A stretch of DNA of 64,000 nucleotides, taken from the NCBI GenBank assembly GCA_037126765.1, contig JBBCBC010000012.1, positions 744,001 to 808,000 on the forward strand, read 5' to 3'. Both the position numbers and the translations under genes were made by a program. The stretch is from Stenogyne calaminthoides. Lineage: Eukaryota > Streptophyta > Magnoliopsida > Lamiales > Lamiaceae. Every line of letters begins with the position of its first letter. The first letter of the stretch is position 1. A model generated the notes under the pieces. The model did not search any database. It was not told where the DNA came from and saw only the letters and a list, made by a program, of their open reading frames with translations. Of the stretch, positions 1 through 12,409 are shown in pieces.

Positions 1-600
1 TGAATGTCGAGCTTTGTAAACTCCTCGGCGACGTCGAGGTCATGGAATGTGAGAAGAATTATTTCGCCAACAACTCATCATTCTTTGAAGAGACCAACAC
101 TCGTTTGGGTCTCAAAAATTCAAGGTTGCACAATGAGGGAGTATGTTGATTCCATGTCGAACTTCTCTTACATATGTGCTTTTGCCGATGTTATCCAGGT
201 CTCGCTTTCGCCATACGTCCTTTGGAGAACAAATCGCCCGCTCATATATAATTTTTCAGCAATGCACGATCGACAACCCCGGATCGCAACCTTCCGATGT
301 CCGACTTGAACGATCAGGTGATTTCTCAATCTTCCCGAAGGGATCGAGATTGATGATCCTATCCTGGATGAGGAAGATGGCTCGGATGCGGACATTGCTG
401 ATGTCGCTGATCAAACTCTCTGAGCCGAGCCCGGGTTCGATCAGGTGCAGGACGAACAAAGGGGACCTCCTGAGATCGAGCAAAGTGTACTTCCTGGCGA
501 GCAGACTGGGCCTGACCATGCTGGAGGAGCCGTTCCTGAGGGGGCCGAGCAAATGGGGCATGATTTGCTCGATACTTCGCTTTCGTCCACCCCCCAATGA
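1..600 (+). pseudogene. C-terminal part of antisense ORF of element L (coiled-coil/acidic protein)
   Basis: The frame entering at base 3 runs antisense to the element and matches the tail of the antisense ORF of element R (62622-64000). It starts in the end of a charged coiled-coil region, then has the shared ETNTRLGL and LPEGI..DDPILDEE motifs and an acidic Gln/Glu/Pro-rich tail that stops with TGA at 598-600. There is at least one in-frame stop or frameshift (near 144 and near 420), so the copy is broken. Proteins of this type in plant Tat elements are often annotated as 'putative gypsy-type transposon' protein. The role is not established. The N-terminal part is outside the window. Confidence 0.65.
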
Positions 601-2400
601 TGAATTTGTCCCTTAGTGTAATTCTTTGCTTTGCTGAACAATTGTTGTGTAATTTTTGTCTTCTTCTCTTTTTTGCTCGAACAAATTTTTTTTTTTTTTT
701 TTTAACTTGTGTAATTCTTTTGTCTTCTTCTTCTTTTGTTCGAACAACTTCAAAATTGAATGGTTGAATTTGCATATTGAACAAATTCCTCTAACCTGAT
801 TGTTGAGGATGAATGTTGTTCTTCGATGAATGGTGATGCTTGTGTTGCTTGATGTTTGCTTTGTTGCTTTCTAGTTTATGCCTCTTTTCTTACGAATGAA
901 TTCGAACATTGTGTTTACTATGTCCCTCCTCGACTTCTTTCATTTTTGATTGTCTTATTGAGGTCTGTCGGTTGATAAATCTTATTTAGGTGTGACCGGA
1001 TGGGTTAACTTTATGCAACCCCCTTTCTTGGTTCGCGATCGTCTTATTTAAGCGCGATCACTTCGCGAGACTAGAGCCGTCTCATTTAAACTGCGACCCG
1101 CGCTCATCTTCGCTTTTTCTTCACGGGTATCTGTAAAGTCACGAGTCGTCTTTGAAAAACTCGCGTACCCATTACTCGCCGCTTTTTGTCTGGTTATCGA
1201 GTCTGAACTTCGTTTCGTCGGGTGAACATAGACTTCGGCTCGTTCGTCTTTGTTCGGTAATTCGTCCTTTAGGTGCGACCTCGATAGGCTTCAACTAGAA
1301 AATCTTAACAAACAAAAAATATTTTTGCAACACGTTGTATTCTATTACAACGTTTACATTTGAAGAAGACTGTTTATTACACAACTATAGACATCAGACT
1401 ACGGTTTCGAATCTAAACCTTGTCTTGAGTAGACATAAACTGGCCTCACCTTGTCATGAAATTGATGTTGACAAGCACGAGGCGCATCGGCTGTCTACCC
1501 CTTCTTTTTTATAACATGCTCAAGCAAAGAAGAAAGATAAGCTTTTTGTCCCTCCGGACAAGTTGTGATTATCTTGGGCATTTGCGGACATACATGTGGC
1601 ATGGCAAACGCCGCCGCCTATATCGGTAGCGAGAAAATCCTTAGCTCGCACCATTCTGTCCCCTTTAGTAGATGCCTGAGCATCAACATCCGCATGTTGA
1701 TTCGAGCGGATACCACGACATCCCTTCCCTTAGGAGGAGATTTTGGGGATGCGTAGGGGACTAGTGATTTACTATTGCATAAGCGGTGAGTAGTAATGGA
1801 GTGGCAACCATGACCCTACCGAAAGCATCTTGAAGTGCAGAACGGCGCCAACTGTGTTCGGCGTGTCACATGGGATATAAAGCTCGTACTAGGACAGATG
1901 CTCGATTCAACAGAATGATAGCTGAATCGAGTGCTAGATTCTTCGTCTGGAGGCATACTGAACCAACTTTCTTCCGATTTGTAGTATTTTTTTTTTTTAT
2001 CTTTTTTCTCTGCTTTCTTGACTATCAATATGCCTCTATTTATAGAACTATCCCAAGTGGTCTTTGGCATATAGCTAGGCCGGCCTTCTTGCTTTTAACT
2101 CCTTCCTTTGACATTTGTCCGCTTTGAATCCTCCTTTTGGCATCTGTTCGGATTTTTTGCCAGCTCTTATTCAAGGATTGACACGTTCCTTTTTTGGTTG
2201 CCACCACTTCTTAACTTGTTTTGACACGTATCTTCTATCTTTTCGATAGTCTTGACCAAATTTCTTTCTAGAAGATTTGTGTCGAACATGATATGTTCTT
2301 CCTTCATGATTGTCCTTTCGTCTTATTTGAATGGTGATTATGTTAAATTTATTGGGCTCGTTTGCTTTGAGTGGCTGATTTTGTTCGGCCAATTATGCTC
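601..2400. other. Non-coding region between antisense ORF and integrase of element L
   Basis: No convincing ORF. It holds a poly(T) run near 689-703, spaced copies of a CGTCTTATTTA-type repeat (about 946-1110 and 1255-1280), and a TATA-like box (CTATAAATAG, minus strand, 2036-2045). The same order of signals appears in element R at 60820-62620, so these parts belong to the family and are not random insertions. Confidence 0.6.
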
Positions 2401-3440
2401 GTCATTACTGATAATATTTTTTCAAATTTGACGCATTCCACGAGTAGGACAATGGGACTCCATTCAGGTCTTCCAAGTCATATGCCCCATTTAGCAATCG
2501 TTCTGTAACCCTGAACGGACCTTCTCATGCTCGGCCGAACACACCACTTGATACCCCCATTGCTCGTCTTAGAACCAGCTCGCTCACATTGAACCTGCGT
2601 GTTCGGACTTTGGAGTTATAGAACTTTTCTGATCTCTTTTTGTACATGGCATTTTTGAAATCAGCCTCCGTCCTTCTTTCTTCTAACAGATCACGCAGTA
2701 TGCGGGCGGCCGGGTCATTGATGTGCTCTCCAAAGTCATTGTCCGATGACTCGGAATCTTGATTCTGCGGGTATAACAGCTTCTACACCAAATGCCAGGG
2801 CAAATGGGGTTTCCGCAGTTGATGTTCTGAAAGTTGTTCGATAGACCCATAATATTTCAGGCAACTCTTCAGCCCATCCTCCCCCCTTGGAATTATCAAG
2901 TCTGGCCTTGAAGGTATGCTTGATAATTTTATTAACGGCTTCAACTTGTCCATTTATTTGGGGATAATCTGAGTTGAGTAATGTTTTTTATGCCCCAATG
3001 AAAGCACAATTTTGTCGAATTCACTTCCATCGAACTGTTTTGCCGTTATCCGATTTACTAATGATTGAAACCCAAAACGATAAATGATGTTTTTTCCAAA
3101 CAAAGTTCCACATTCTTTGTTCGGTGACTTTAACAACAACTTCACTTTTCGTCCATTTAGTATAGTAATCAACGGCAACTCAAAGATATTTTACTCCCCG
3201 ACGTGTAAAGAGGAAATGGGCCGATCAAATCGATTCCCCATTTAGCAAATGGCCATGGGCTATAAACTGACACTAATTCTTCAGGTGGGCTATGAATAAG
3301 TGGGGCATGTACCTGGCACTTGTGACACGCGCGGGCATACGCTAGCGAATCTTTTTTGAGGGTCGGCCGATGAATAGCCTTGTCTAATAATTTTATGTGC
3401 GGGGCGAGCCCCATTGTATGGTTTCCGCATACTCCTTCAT
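2401..3440 (-). pseudogene. Integrase of element L
   Basis: The zinc-binding end is seen as ACHKCQ (second half of the HHCC finger) at about 3325, followed by the core segment with GIDLIGPFP near 3215 and AKQFDGSEF near 3020. The C-terminal part (the WAYRTTFRTST and PAEIKIPSHR region in copy R) is recognisable in minus-strand translation between 2450 and 2900. At least two frameshifts separate these blocks, and the catalytic DNG has been altered. The enzyme would insert the cDNA into host DNA. This copy cannot encode it. Confidence 0.8.
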
Positions 3441-3797
3441 GAATTTTCTCGAATCACATGACCCTCAGAGTAATACACTTCAATAATGGAAGTGAAAGCT
3501 TCTTTTGTATAAATGCTCGTTTAAGATTGTATAACGGCAGCATTGTATCCGAGGCCCAGTAGTTTGTGCTTTATTCTCGGGAGAAGTCCCTTTTGTAAGT
3601 AATTCAAAATGGAAGTCATCGAGGTTTCTTGCTTACTTTGTTATATGGCGACCACAGTCAGGAATTGATGGCGAACAAGTTGTGATGACCACAATGTCCG
3701 TTGTGTTAAATCGCTCCTCCTTTTTGTTTGCGTGCAAAGGCATCGTGAGCTAATTACCCAATCGTGGTAATTGTTCTATGTAAACTTGTTCAATTGT

Positions 3798-4215
3798 TCA
3801 TTGTGTTCGCTCACTCCTTTTGCTAATTCTTCGATATTGTGCCATCTGTTCACCTCGGGCCTCGTACTCGCCTGTTACTTGATAAACGATTATCTGAGAA
3901 TCGCTGTAAATCATCAGCATTTGAATTCCCATTGTCATAGCCATCTGTAGTCCAGCGATCAAAGCCTCGTACTCGGCTTCATTATTTGTAGTTGGGAAAT
4001 CAAAACGGATGGCAGTTGTGAAAGTTTGTCGAGTTGGGCTGATGAGAACCACACCGCCTCGCGGCTCTTGAACTTGTTGATGAGCCATCTACATACTTAT
4101 GCCATGGTTGGTCGATGGCTCTTTCGGGCATTTTTGGGTATGTCAACTCGACCATGAAATTGGCCATAGCTTGACCTTTCATTCATTGTTCATGAGGCTT
4201 AACGTAATGCCAATT
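3798..4215 (-). pseudogene. RNase H domain of element L
   Basis: The three typical blocks are visible: YVDGSS near 4095, NNEAEYEAL near 3985 and IYSDSQ near 3900. These carry the D, E and D metal-binding residues expected of RNase H. Two overlapping frames are needed to cover the domain, so there is a frameshift near 4030-4080. It lies between RT and integrase, as in Ty3/gypsy elements. The domain would degrade the RNA strand of the RNA:DNA hybrid. Confidence 0.8.
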
Positions 4216-4441
4216 GGCCTAACTCCACCGCCCACTTGAGTAATGCGCCCGCGATTAATGCGGTCGGTGGAGGATTTTCGCAATGGGGAATGTGGTCGAT
4301 TACCTCAATCGAGTGATCGAAAAAAGTATGGTCGTAATTTTGAACACTCAAAACGAGCATATATGCTAATTTTTCCAATTGGTGGGTGTGGGAGCTCAGC
4401 TTCTTTGAGCACTTGGCTTACATAGTAAACGGGCAAGTGTG

Positions 4442-6106
4442 TCATTCCCTCTGCCCAACGACCACGGTGGCGCTAATTGCATGTTCGGATGCAGCAAGAT
4501 ACAGATAAAGTTGTTCTCCTGGAACAGGCTTAGACAATGTTTGAGTATCTGTAAGGTACTGCTTTAATGATTCGAATGCATTTTGGCAATGCTCGGTCCA
4601 CTGGAATTTCCCTTTCTTTAATGCATCAAAGAAAGGTTTGCATTTGTCCCCAGTTTGTGATATAAACCGGCTTATGGATGCTAAACGTCCGGTTAATTTT
4701 TGGACCTCTTTCACACTCCTGGGGAGCCTGCATGTCGAGCATGGCTTGAATCTTTGTTGGGTTCGCTTCAATCCCCCATTGAGTGACCATATGTCCAAGG
4801 ATTTTTCCTGAGTGAACCCTAAAGTCGATTTTTCTTGATTTAGCTTCATGTTGTACTCCCGAGTATATCAAACATTTGTGCGAGGTGGGTGATGTGGTCT
4901 TCCTTGTGTTCGCTTTTTTTTACCACAATATCATCAATATACACCTCAATTGTTGACCCGATGTGTTCGTCGAACATTTTGTTCACCAAACGCCGATATG
5001 TTGTTAAAGTTTTTTTTTAATCTGAATGGCATGCGTTGCCAACAATACATATTCTTTTCACTGTAGAATGCCATATTCTTTTGATCGTCCGGATGCATGG
5101 GTATTTGGTGATAGCCAGCGAAAGCATCCATGAAGGTCATGAGTTCATGGCCTGCTGTATTATCGACCAAATAATCGATATGCGGCATCGGGTAATTATC
5201 TTTCGGGGATGCCTTGTTTAAATCAGTGAAATCAATACATAATCTCCAAGTTCCATTAGACTTGCGGACGAGCACAGGGTTCGCAAGCCATCTTGGGCAT
5301 TTTACTTCTCGAATCAGCTTATTGTCGAGCAACTTTTTGATTTCACTATTCATTGCCGCATACTTTTCGGATTTGAACTTTTCAAGGCTCGGATTCTTTG
5401 GAGTTTGTGTTGGATCGAGGTTGAGGGAGTGACATGCATGTTTTGGATCAATGCCAACCATGTCCTCGTGCGACCAAGCGAACATATCCAAGTTTGCTTG
5501 AAGATATGCGATCATTTCTGTTCGGATTGGTTCCGGTAATTCCGAACCAATGAACACTTCTAACTCAGGTCTGTTTGGGTCGATATTGATAGACTCCAGT
5601 TGTTCGACAAGTGTTGCTCGCTTTCTTTTTTGTTTCCACCGAGGATCTTCGATCGACTCCCGGTGTTCGTCATCAACCTCCATTGGTTCAAAACCTACGC
5701 GAGGTTCTATGTCCGGTAGCTCATTTGGCGGATCAATACTCATTAGATCTGGGAGATCTGGGACATGAGTTACCATCCCGGATTCTGTGTTCGCGCTTTC
5801 TGTGTTCGCGCATGGAGGTGTGCTCGTCAAAGGATATTTTGGCAACATTTTTTCCTGTTGGCCTGACTCTCCGATCTCCCAAGTTTTCTCCATCATGTTA
5901 ACGATATTTTGTTTTTCTGGTGCACATGATAGCAGACAATCTCGAGTTTTTTTCTGATCGCCTTTTACGCTACCCGTTCCATCTTGAGTTGGAAATTTAA
6001 CACAATAATAGTAAGTTGAACAGGCAACTTTAAATTCCTGAATAAACGGGCGACCTAGAAACCCGTTATAAGTAGACGGAGCATCGACGATTACAAAATC
6101 TAGCAT
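4442..6106 (-). pseudogene. Reverse transcriptase and upstream linker of element L
   Basis: The longest frame (4946-6106) runs from the end of the protease region, through a Pro/Glu-rich linker, to the RT fingers and palm. WRLCIDFTDLNKA-like, FMDAFAGYHQIPM and CWQRMPF motifs are present. The next block should be FGLKNAGATYQR, but it reads FRLKKNF and then shifts frame. The catalytic YIDD is still readable in another frame (4930-4941). The RT thumb and connection are at 4442-4849. Frameshifts near 4950-5020 and 4850 break the protein. Confidence 0.85.
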
Positions 6107-6420
6107 TCTAGTTAAATCGGATCTCGGATTTAGAGTTGATTCTAACTCGACTCCTAACTTTGATCATACCATAGGGTCGGGTTACAGATTCCCCGAAACC
6201 CATGATGGTGTGATCACATGGTTCTATATAGTTACTCAAGTCCCCAACTTGTTTTTCCATTTGGTGTAGAGTGTCGACGAACAAAATGTTCAGATATATG
6301 CTCGGTGTCGTAGGGGAGGCAGTGCACCTTCAAACCGGAGGAGACGAGCAATCGATGGTTAGAGAGTCATTGTGGGGGGGTGATTATGCTTGTCGAGATC
6401 GTCTTCCGAGAACATGATTT
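6107..6420 (-). pseudogene. Retroviral-type aspartic protease of element L (active site lost)
   Basis: Aligned by eye to the LLVDTGAYANILFVNTL block of copy R, this copy reads as VDT followed by a shifted frame near 6300-6320. One base is missing just after the DT codons, which removes the Gly of the DTG catalytic motif. The IEPCNHTIMGFGE-like block is at about 6190-6240. The protease would process the polyprotein. This copy is dead. Confidence 0.65.
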
Positions 6421-6599
6421 GGTGAGAGGGTGGCGTCTAGCCGACGCGTGCTTCGCCACCTTCACTTTGATGGATGCTTTGCATGAACGCACCTCTATCT
6501 TCTTTAATTTGTTCGATAATGTCGATTGCTTGATAACATCCACCTTGGACCATATTCAGGATGTATCATGTGGATCTCTTGACTTTCTCAACCTCTACC

Positions 6600-8333
6600 C
6601 ACGATAGGAGCCCTCTTTTGGGTAATTCGGACCTCTTACGAGATTCTTCGGGATCACCGGCCGGATGTTTCTTAGACTTTTTCGCTTACCCGCGATCTCT
6701 CCTTTTTTTTCTCTCGAGTCTCGTCACTATGGCTTTTTTAAGAACGGTAAGACGATTCTCCTCGATAACTTCCAAAGTTGACTAAGTAAATCGCGACAAT
6801 CTTACGATTATGCCCGATGTACTTCGTGATAATTACAATATTTGGAAGCATTAAGCCGACGCTTGTCCATTATGATTCTTCGAGGTCTATCCAACATGTC
6901 ACGATCTTTGATTTGGTTAAAATTGTTTCTTTAAACACCCGTAAGACTTCAGATGGGCGTTTTTACCTTTCTTTCTTGAATGGTTTGAAAGACCACGGGG
7001 GTTTATATATTTCATTCATTCATCACTTTCTTCCCAAAAACTTTTTAGTTGTTATCTCTCGACCTAATCAGGATCGGGCGCAGCTGATCTCGCATGGCTA
7101 TGATCTTGGTCGCCGCTTCTCGGATTCTCGAATATGTGTTCGGCCAGTCTTGATGCATGGCTTTCCACATGTCAGTATTCAGGGTCAGGCCTCCGACCAC
7201 CGCGAGGATCTTGGCATCCTCTTCAACTGGGGCTCCATTGTATAAACATTTATCAAATCTTTCGATGTATGCTCGATCAGACTCACCCCTCAGTTGGGAA
7301 AAATGTGCCAACCTTTGTTTTGGTCTTTGAAGTTAATACACATGGATGAGAAATGGGGACAGGAATTGTTGTCCCAATGGCGGAAAAAGATGTAGCGAAT
7401 TGGCCGGGCAAAGTAGAGAACCATCTATGCGCTCGATCACCCAAAGTCATGGGGAATGATCGGCATTGTGTCGCATTTGTGGCACCCATGGCGATCATAA
7501 AGTCTGAGTATTTGCTGAGATGAACATGTGGGTCTGACTCAACATCGAACATGGGGATTGGTGGTCGGATCTTCGCCACTTTCTCTTGTATTTCGGCCAC
7601 CATAATCGCCGGTGTTAGTGGCGAGCAAGGTATTGTGCTCACCCGAGGGAGTCCTTTAGTTGAGGCCAGGTTGGCCTGTAAGTCTTCGATGGCTTTCTGC
7701 ATTTCTGCAAATTTTGTGGAACCGGCGGACTTGGATCGAAGTTGTATCATCATGAGGACCCGATGGGTCATGCTCGTGATATAGGCGGTCCCCTTTTCAA
7801 GTTTCGTGCTTGACTACCCAATCGATGATGGATAGACAATTTTGTTCGGTGATTTTTGTTCGGGATCGCGGACGATCATGAGGATCGGAGGAGCCAAAGA
7901 TGTTTTATCGGTTGTTCCTTCCGGGATCCATGCGCCTATAGTTGTCGATTCGGTCTTTGGCGGAGAGCCTCAAACGTCAAACGCTGATGGTCTGGACCCT
8001 TGAGGTTGTTCGTCATCCGACATATCATCTGCTTTTTTATTAGCCCGCTAAAGTGCGGCTTTTATCTTAACTTGCTCGCTATCAGGTGTATGCGAGTGTC
8101 GATCATCATCATCTTGAGTTTTTAACTTGGCGACTCTTTTTCGGCCCTCTCTTTTACGTGCTCGTAGCAAGAAAGTGATGGCCTTTTTATAACGGCCCGG
8201 ATCGTTGGCAATATCTTCAAGATTGATGGTCTCCATTATCGATCTTTATGAGGTCGACGACGAGCCTCTTTTTCGGTCTTGAGGTCGGCTTTTGCCCGAC
8301 CTCTCCGTCCCCTGGTATTCTAGATTGAGGCAT
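6600..8333 (-). pseudogene. gag of element L
   Basis: The likely start is the ATG at 8331-8333 (MPQSR), the same start as in copy R. Next come the METINLEDIAND segment (about 8190-8236), a Lys/Arg-rich stretch, the capsid block with FDVESDPHVHLSKYSDFM and HRWFSTLP (7440-7570), and the SQLRGESDRAYIERFDKCL block (about 7250-7300), typical of plant retrotransposon gag. Frameshifts lie near 8040 and 7320-7400. Gag would form the virus-like particle that packages element RNA. Confidence 0.8.
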
Positions 8334-8396
8334 TATATTTCTTTTTTCTACCTCGGCTAACTACGGGATTATGTCTGGGTTGGTTTTTTGGTACCA

Positions 8397-8414
8397 CCCT
8401 CATTCTAGCGCCAA
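8397..8414 (-). promoter_or_regulatory. Primer-binding site of element L
   Basis: Two bases inside the 5' LTR, the minus strand reads TTGGCGCTAGAATGAGGG. The same site in copy R reads TTGGCGCTAAAAGGAGGG. Position and conservation fit a tRNA primer-binding site. I cannot name the tRNA with certainty. Confidence 0.6.
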
Positions 8415-8416
8415 TT

Positions 8417-9643
8417 TGTTGCGAGTCGTTTTATATGGAGACTATTATGTGGCTAATTCGGTGACAACTCACAAACAAAATATGCACGTGTAAAATGAAG
8501 CGTAAATAAGAGGAATTTGTTGACCCGGTTAAATCAACAAATGACTACTCTGGGGGCGTACCAAGCCAGGGATGTAGTATTGCGAGTTTTACAGGTACAA
8601 TATATGATACATCTCATGAAGATGAATCGTTATGGATAAAGATGATTTGGAGAGTTGGTATGTGAGTGCTAGAGTTTTTTATGTGTATGGATGAACTCTC
8701 GAATTTTTCTGAACCTTCCCCCTCTGGGAAATTTTTTTGTGAACCCGTTTCTTGTTGTTTTTTCTTCTATTTATAGTACTTTGACAAGCATGAGTCAAGT
8801 TTTGGCATGCATGAAATTTGGAGACTTGGGCTATGCAAGAACTCGTATAATCTTCGCCACGTTTCCAACCGTCTTCTGGTTGATCTTTGCATTTTCTTGT
8901 CTATAAGGCGCTCTTTTTGGTCAATCCAAATCTATCTTTTGTTATTTGAATGCTTTGTTCGCCCCATTAAACCATATCAATTTTATGCCGGAATATTGTC
9001 CTCATCGAGCATGTCCGAGTCCTTCAAGTTGTCTGAGTCCTCAGGTTATCTGAGCATCGGGTATGTCTGTGTCCTCAGGATGTCTGAGCATTGAGCATAC
9101 TGACCCCTCCCAGTTGTTCGAGGTTCGAATGTCGAGCTAAGGATATCGAGCATCGAGCCCCCCGGGGGATATCGAGCCTTAGGATATCTGAGCATCGAGC
9201 ATACTGACCCCTCAGGTTTGTCTGAGCCTTCAGGATATCTGAGCCCTCAGGATATCTGAGCATCGAGCATACTGACCCTTCAAAGTTACTTCGATTCAAA
9301 GCTATCGATTTTTCCTTCCTCGATCGTCGGTTTGAATGATCAGATCAACATCTTTTCAGGATCATACCTGTTTGCTCGGTTAGTCTGGCGAACATACCTG
9401 TTTGCTCGGTAGGCTGGTTGAACACCCTTGGTTGGTAAATGGCAAGCTGGCGAACAAAACTTACTTCATAGGCGAGCATACTCGCATGGTTGACAAGTGG
9501 CGAGCTGGCGAATAAACTTGTTTGCTCGATGAACAAGCGGCGAGCACACTTGTTCATCGAGCATGATTATTTTAATAGTTGAATATTACACGTGTCTCTC
9601 TTACGTGTTCGATTAATGCTGAATAATTATATCGAACACAACA
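8417..9643 (-). repeat. 5' LTR of element L (1227 bp)
   Basis: It begins on the minus strand with TGTTGTGTTCGATATAA and ends GACTCGCAACA, so it has the TG...CA ends of an LTR. Both ends match the LTR of copy R (53844-54761). A TATA box (CTATAAATAG, minus strand) is at 8767-8776. The LTR is about 310 bp longer than that of R, mostly because of the short-repeat array at 8998-9285. The five bases outside it (9644-9648, GAATT) would be the target duplication. The partner copy is outside the window. Confidence 0.9.
8998..9285. repeat. Short-repeat array inside the LTR of element L
   Basis: Imperfect units built from TCTGAGCATCGAGCATACTG and CCTCAGGATATCTGAG recur five or more times. A shorter related stretch (CCTGAAG/CTCAGTGTGCTCGA) is in the LTR of R at 54060-54160, so the array has expanded in L. 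It lies in the U3 part, upstream of the TATA box. Confidence 0.75.
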
Positions 9644-9648
9644 GAATT

Positions 9649-10058
9649 CACTATGGTCTACTGCTCTTTGGTAATAATAATAGAGTAATACTTATGTAAA
9701 TCAGATCTATAGATAAACTCTATCACTTTTATATGTAAAATGTAATTATTTAAAACAATATATATGTATTTAATGGAGTAATAATATTATTTTTTGTCCC
9801 CATGATTAACTTCTATGTATTTCACTTGTTATATATTCCGAAAAAAAAAATGATCTCGTATGTCTAGTCTACAGTCAACAGTCAACTAACACCCAAAGCA
9901 AAAGTAAAAGTGATTAAAAAGGTTCACTTTCATGACTATTTTAATGATGAGAGACTTTTTTTATCAAAATTAAAAATTGAGGTTAAATTTGACGACTAAG
10001 TATGATATTACTCTTTTTAAAATTCTTATAAATAATATAAGAATTTAAATAATAATAC

Positions 10059-10098
<40 letters not shown>

Positions 10099-10726
10099 TT
10101 CGAAAGCAGGAGCTTATTTTTAAAAACTTAAAAACATGTTTCAATGAAAACAAATGCATGCTCCAACAAAAATAATTATATGTTTAAAAAACGCATTTAA
10201 ATTGCACGATGCATCTAATTTAAAAAAACACATTTTATTTTCTCTTGATATTTTTCAAATTAAATAGCCTACGACCCTTATTTGCCTAAGTTTTCTAATT
10301 AATTGTAATTAACAAAGTTAGACTTGGTGTTTGCAATCTGTATAAAGCAGTGGCGGATGCATGTTGAACAATGGGTATAAATTTGTAATTGCTTATCTTT
10401 TAGGTTTATTTGAAATTTTTATGTAAGAGACTATATTAGGTTTTAGAAATAAGTTGGGTTTTTGTTGTTATTACTTATGTAAAGAACAAGCTACAAAATA
10501 ACATCAAAAATCAACTTTTGAATGATTATTTAGTTATTTATATACAAAGTGATGTCGTGTTTTTGAAAAATAAGCAATAATGACATTTTGAACCACTTTC
10601 AAATGATGAGAACTCATTGAGAACGGATATAATTTTTCTTTCTTTAAATAAAAAACTTTGTTGTTTGTAATCTTATTTGCCTATATTTTATTTATGTTAC
10701 TCACTTTTTTAGGACTTGCTATGTAC
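9649..10726. other. AT-rich intergenic sequence, no gene seen
   Basis: No ORF with recognisable homology on either strand. The only clear structure is the trinucleotide repeat listed separately. Confidence 0.6.
10061..10098. repeat. (ATT)n microsatellite
   Basis: About twelve uninterrupted TTA/ATT units. Confidence 0.95.
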
Positions 10727-11045
10727 TACCTCCGTCTCGAAATAATGTGCACCCCACTTTTATTATCGAGTTTTTAGTGAGCAAGTTGTTTATTAGTATT
10801 TCAAATGATAAAGTGATTTTAAGGAGTGGTATTAAAAATCTACCTCTCATCTAAGTTTTTTGCTTGTCTAGGTGCACCATGCACTTTATAGTGTAGTTTA
10901 AATAAATTGCATGTTTTAATAAAATAAGTTGTGTATATGGAGAGAGACCCACCAACAAAAAATCCTATAATTAAAAAATGAAAAATTTGAATTGGGCGAT
11001 TGTCCTATTCATATGAATTGATCCCGAAATAATGGGCATGAGACT
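10727..11045. repeat. Possible Stowaway-type MITE remnant
   Basis: The left edge reads TACTACCTCCGTCTCGAAAT, close to the CTCCCTCCGT end of Stowaway MITEs. No matching inverted end was found. At the right a similar CCCGAAATAATGGGCAT string appears in the same orientation. It may be a truncated or rearranged copy. Confidence 0.3.
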
Positions 11046-11162
11046 TAGTTGTGTATTCATATTTTGATTGTGATTGTATTATATTTGATTTGTTTATATA
11101 AAAATATAGGAATACGACTATAGGGACGGATCTTCGATTACGAACTTCGAAGATATAGTTTT

Positions 11163-11540
11163 CAGCCACCCATGTTCGGTTTTAATGGTCAACACTTATC
11201 CGCAAAGTATTAATCATTGACACAACATACAACACGAACATGTACGGTATGCCTTTACTTGAGGTAGTTTGGGCAACAAGCACTCACAAGACGTTCACCA
11301 TTCCATATGCATTTATGATTCGTGAAACGCAGGAACACTTCGAATATATCCTATAATTTATTCGGGGACTGTACAACAGTGACCTACCAAATGTCGTTGT
11401 TACGGACAGGGCTTTCGCGATGATGAATGTTGTTGATGTGGTTTTTCCAAATTCTCAAGCACATTTATGCAGGCGCCACATAGAGCAAGTTGTTTATGGT
11501 CGGGCTCTAGTTCTAGTAGAAAAGGGATTAAACAAAAAAT
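11163..11540 (+). pseudogene. MULE transposase core (MuDR-like)
   Basis: Reading from about 11163 gives IIDTTYNTNMYGMPLLE, then VVVTDRAFAMMN (near 11390) and FPNSQAHLCRRHI (near 11450). These match the conserved D...D core and CxxH region of plant MULE transposases (typically DTTYKTN.Y..PLL, TDR..ALMNA and LC.WHI). A stop codon interrupts the frame near 11355. The sequence beyond 11540 loses similarity. The enzyme would cut and join transposon ends. Confidence 0.75.
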
Positions 11541-11893
11541 TTGCTGATAAGTTTAAATTATAGTGGAATTATGCAATCCAGGCGGGCACACGAAGAATGG
11601 AAAATTAGGTGGGATTACGAAAGAAGAAGTACGAAAAATTGGGCGATCTAATTTTGTATTGAAGATACGTGACTTAGGCGCATCAAATGAGAATTTTAGG
11701 GTTATATCTCGATCATCGCCTGCACTACTGGAAACTATACCACCAATAGGTAACCATACAAAATTAATACTTTTTATGACAACTATTACACTATTACACT
11801 ATTATCATAACTAAAACTATTGGAACGACGTTTTTGAAACATGTAATATATTTGTAGGGTTGAACAAGAACACCATAGGGTGAAAAAAAAAAC

Positions 11894-12409
11894 TTGGATG
11901 GCGGCAAGAAACACTTTGACATGATCTTCAAAAAGCTTCACCGGGTAATGGAGTTGCAAATATGTGAGATAAAAAAGCAATCGAGATTTAGTGGCCACAG
12001 GACAAGGACTAATATGCTAGAGAACGAATTCTTCAGCCAACTAGTGTGCAATATCACATCTAAGTCATTCGATCTCATTGTCGAAGAAATGCAGAGGAAA
12101 CTAGGTGACTCAAATTGCGGTTGCTATCTCAGAAGAACACATGGTCTTCCGTGTCAATGCGAGCTTACAAGGTACTTTGAAAACAACATTCAAATACCTT
12201 TAAATTGTATAGACTCGTTTTGGAAAACATTGGATATAGATTTTTCTAGTACACCTACCACCGGAACAGATGATGACGGTGGTGGTAAGACTAGGAGGAA
12301 ATTATTCGATGATTACACGAAAGACATTCTTCCACCGAAAGTTGAAAAAAAAAATCGACACAGAAGACTAAAGACAGCGATCGTCAACCTTCTTGGTATG
12401 AGAGAATGA
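11894..12409 (+). pseudogene. SWIM zinc-finger segment of the MULE-OTU gene
   Basis: The 171-residue open frame has CGCYLRRTHGLPCQCEL at about residues 75-91. This fits the SWIM-type finger (CxC...CxH) of MULE and FAR1-related proteins, with the last His replaced by Cys, so the finger may be defective. It is followed by IPLNCIDSFWKTL, the usual IPL.SI..FW..L block. A Lys/Arg-rich tail ends at the stop in 12407-12409. The first Met is probably not the natural start. Confidence 0.75.

Larger units (their letters stand above)
1..9643 (-). mobile_element. Tat-like Ty3/gypsy LTR retrotransposon 'L' (partial, decayed)
   Basis: The element reads right to left: 5' LTR (8417-9643), primer-binding site, gag, protease, reverse transcriptase, RNase H, integrase, a long non-coding stretch, then an ORF on the opposite strand. 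This gag-PR-RT-RH-IN order is that of Ty3/gypsy. The FAWSHEDM motif upstream of RT and the antisense ORF downstream of integrase point to the Tat (Retand/RIRE2-like) lineage. The 3' LTR lies beyond the window start. Stops and frameshifts break every domain, so it is non-autonomous. A second copy of the family, on the other strand, fills 53844-64000. Lineage is inferred from domain order and motifs, without a tree. Confidence 0.9.

Noticed and set aside
359..784. A 141-residue Lys/Arg-rich frame on the minus strand
   Set aside because: It is the shadow of the antisense ORF tail of element L and of a poly(T) region.
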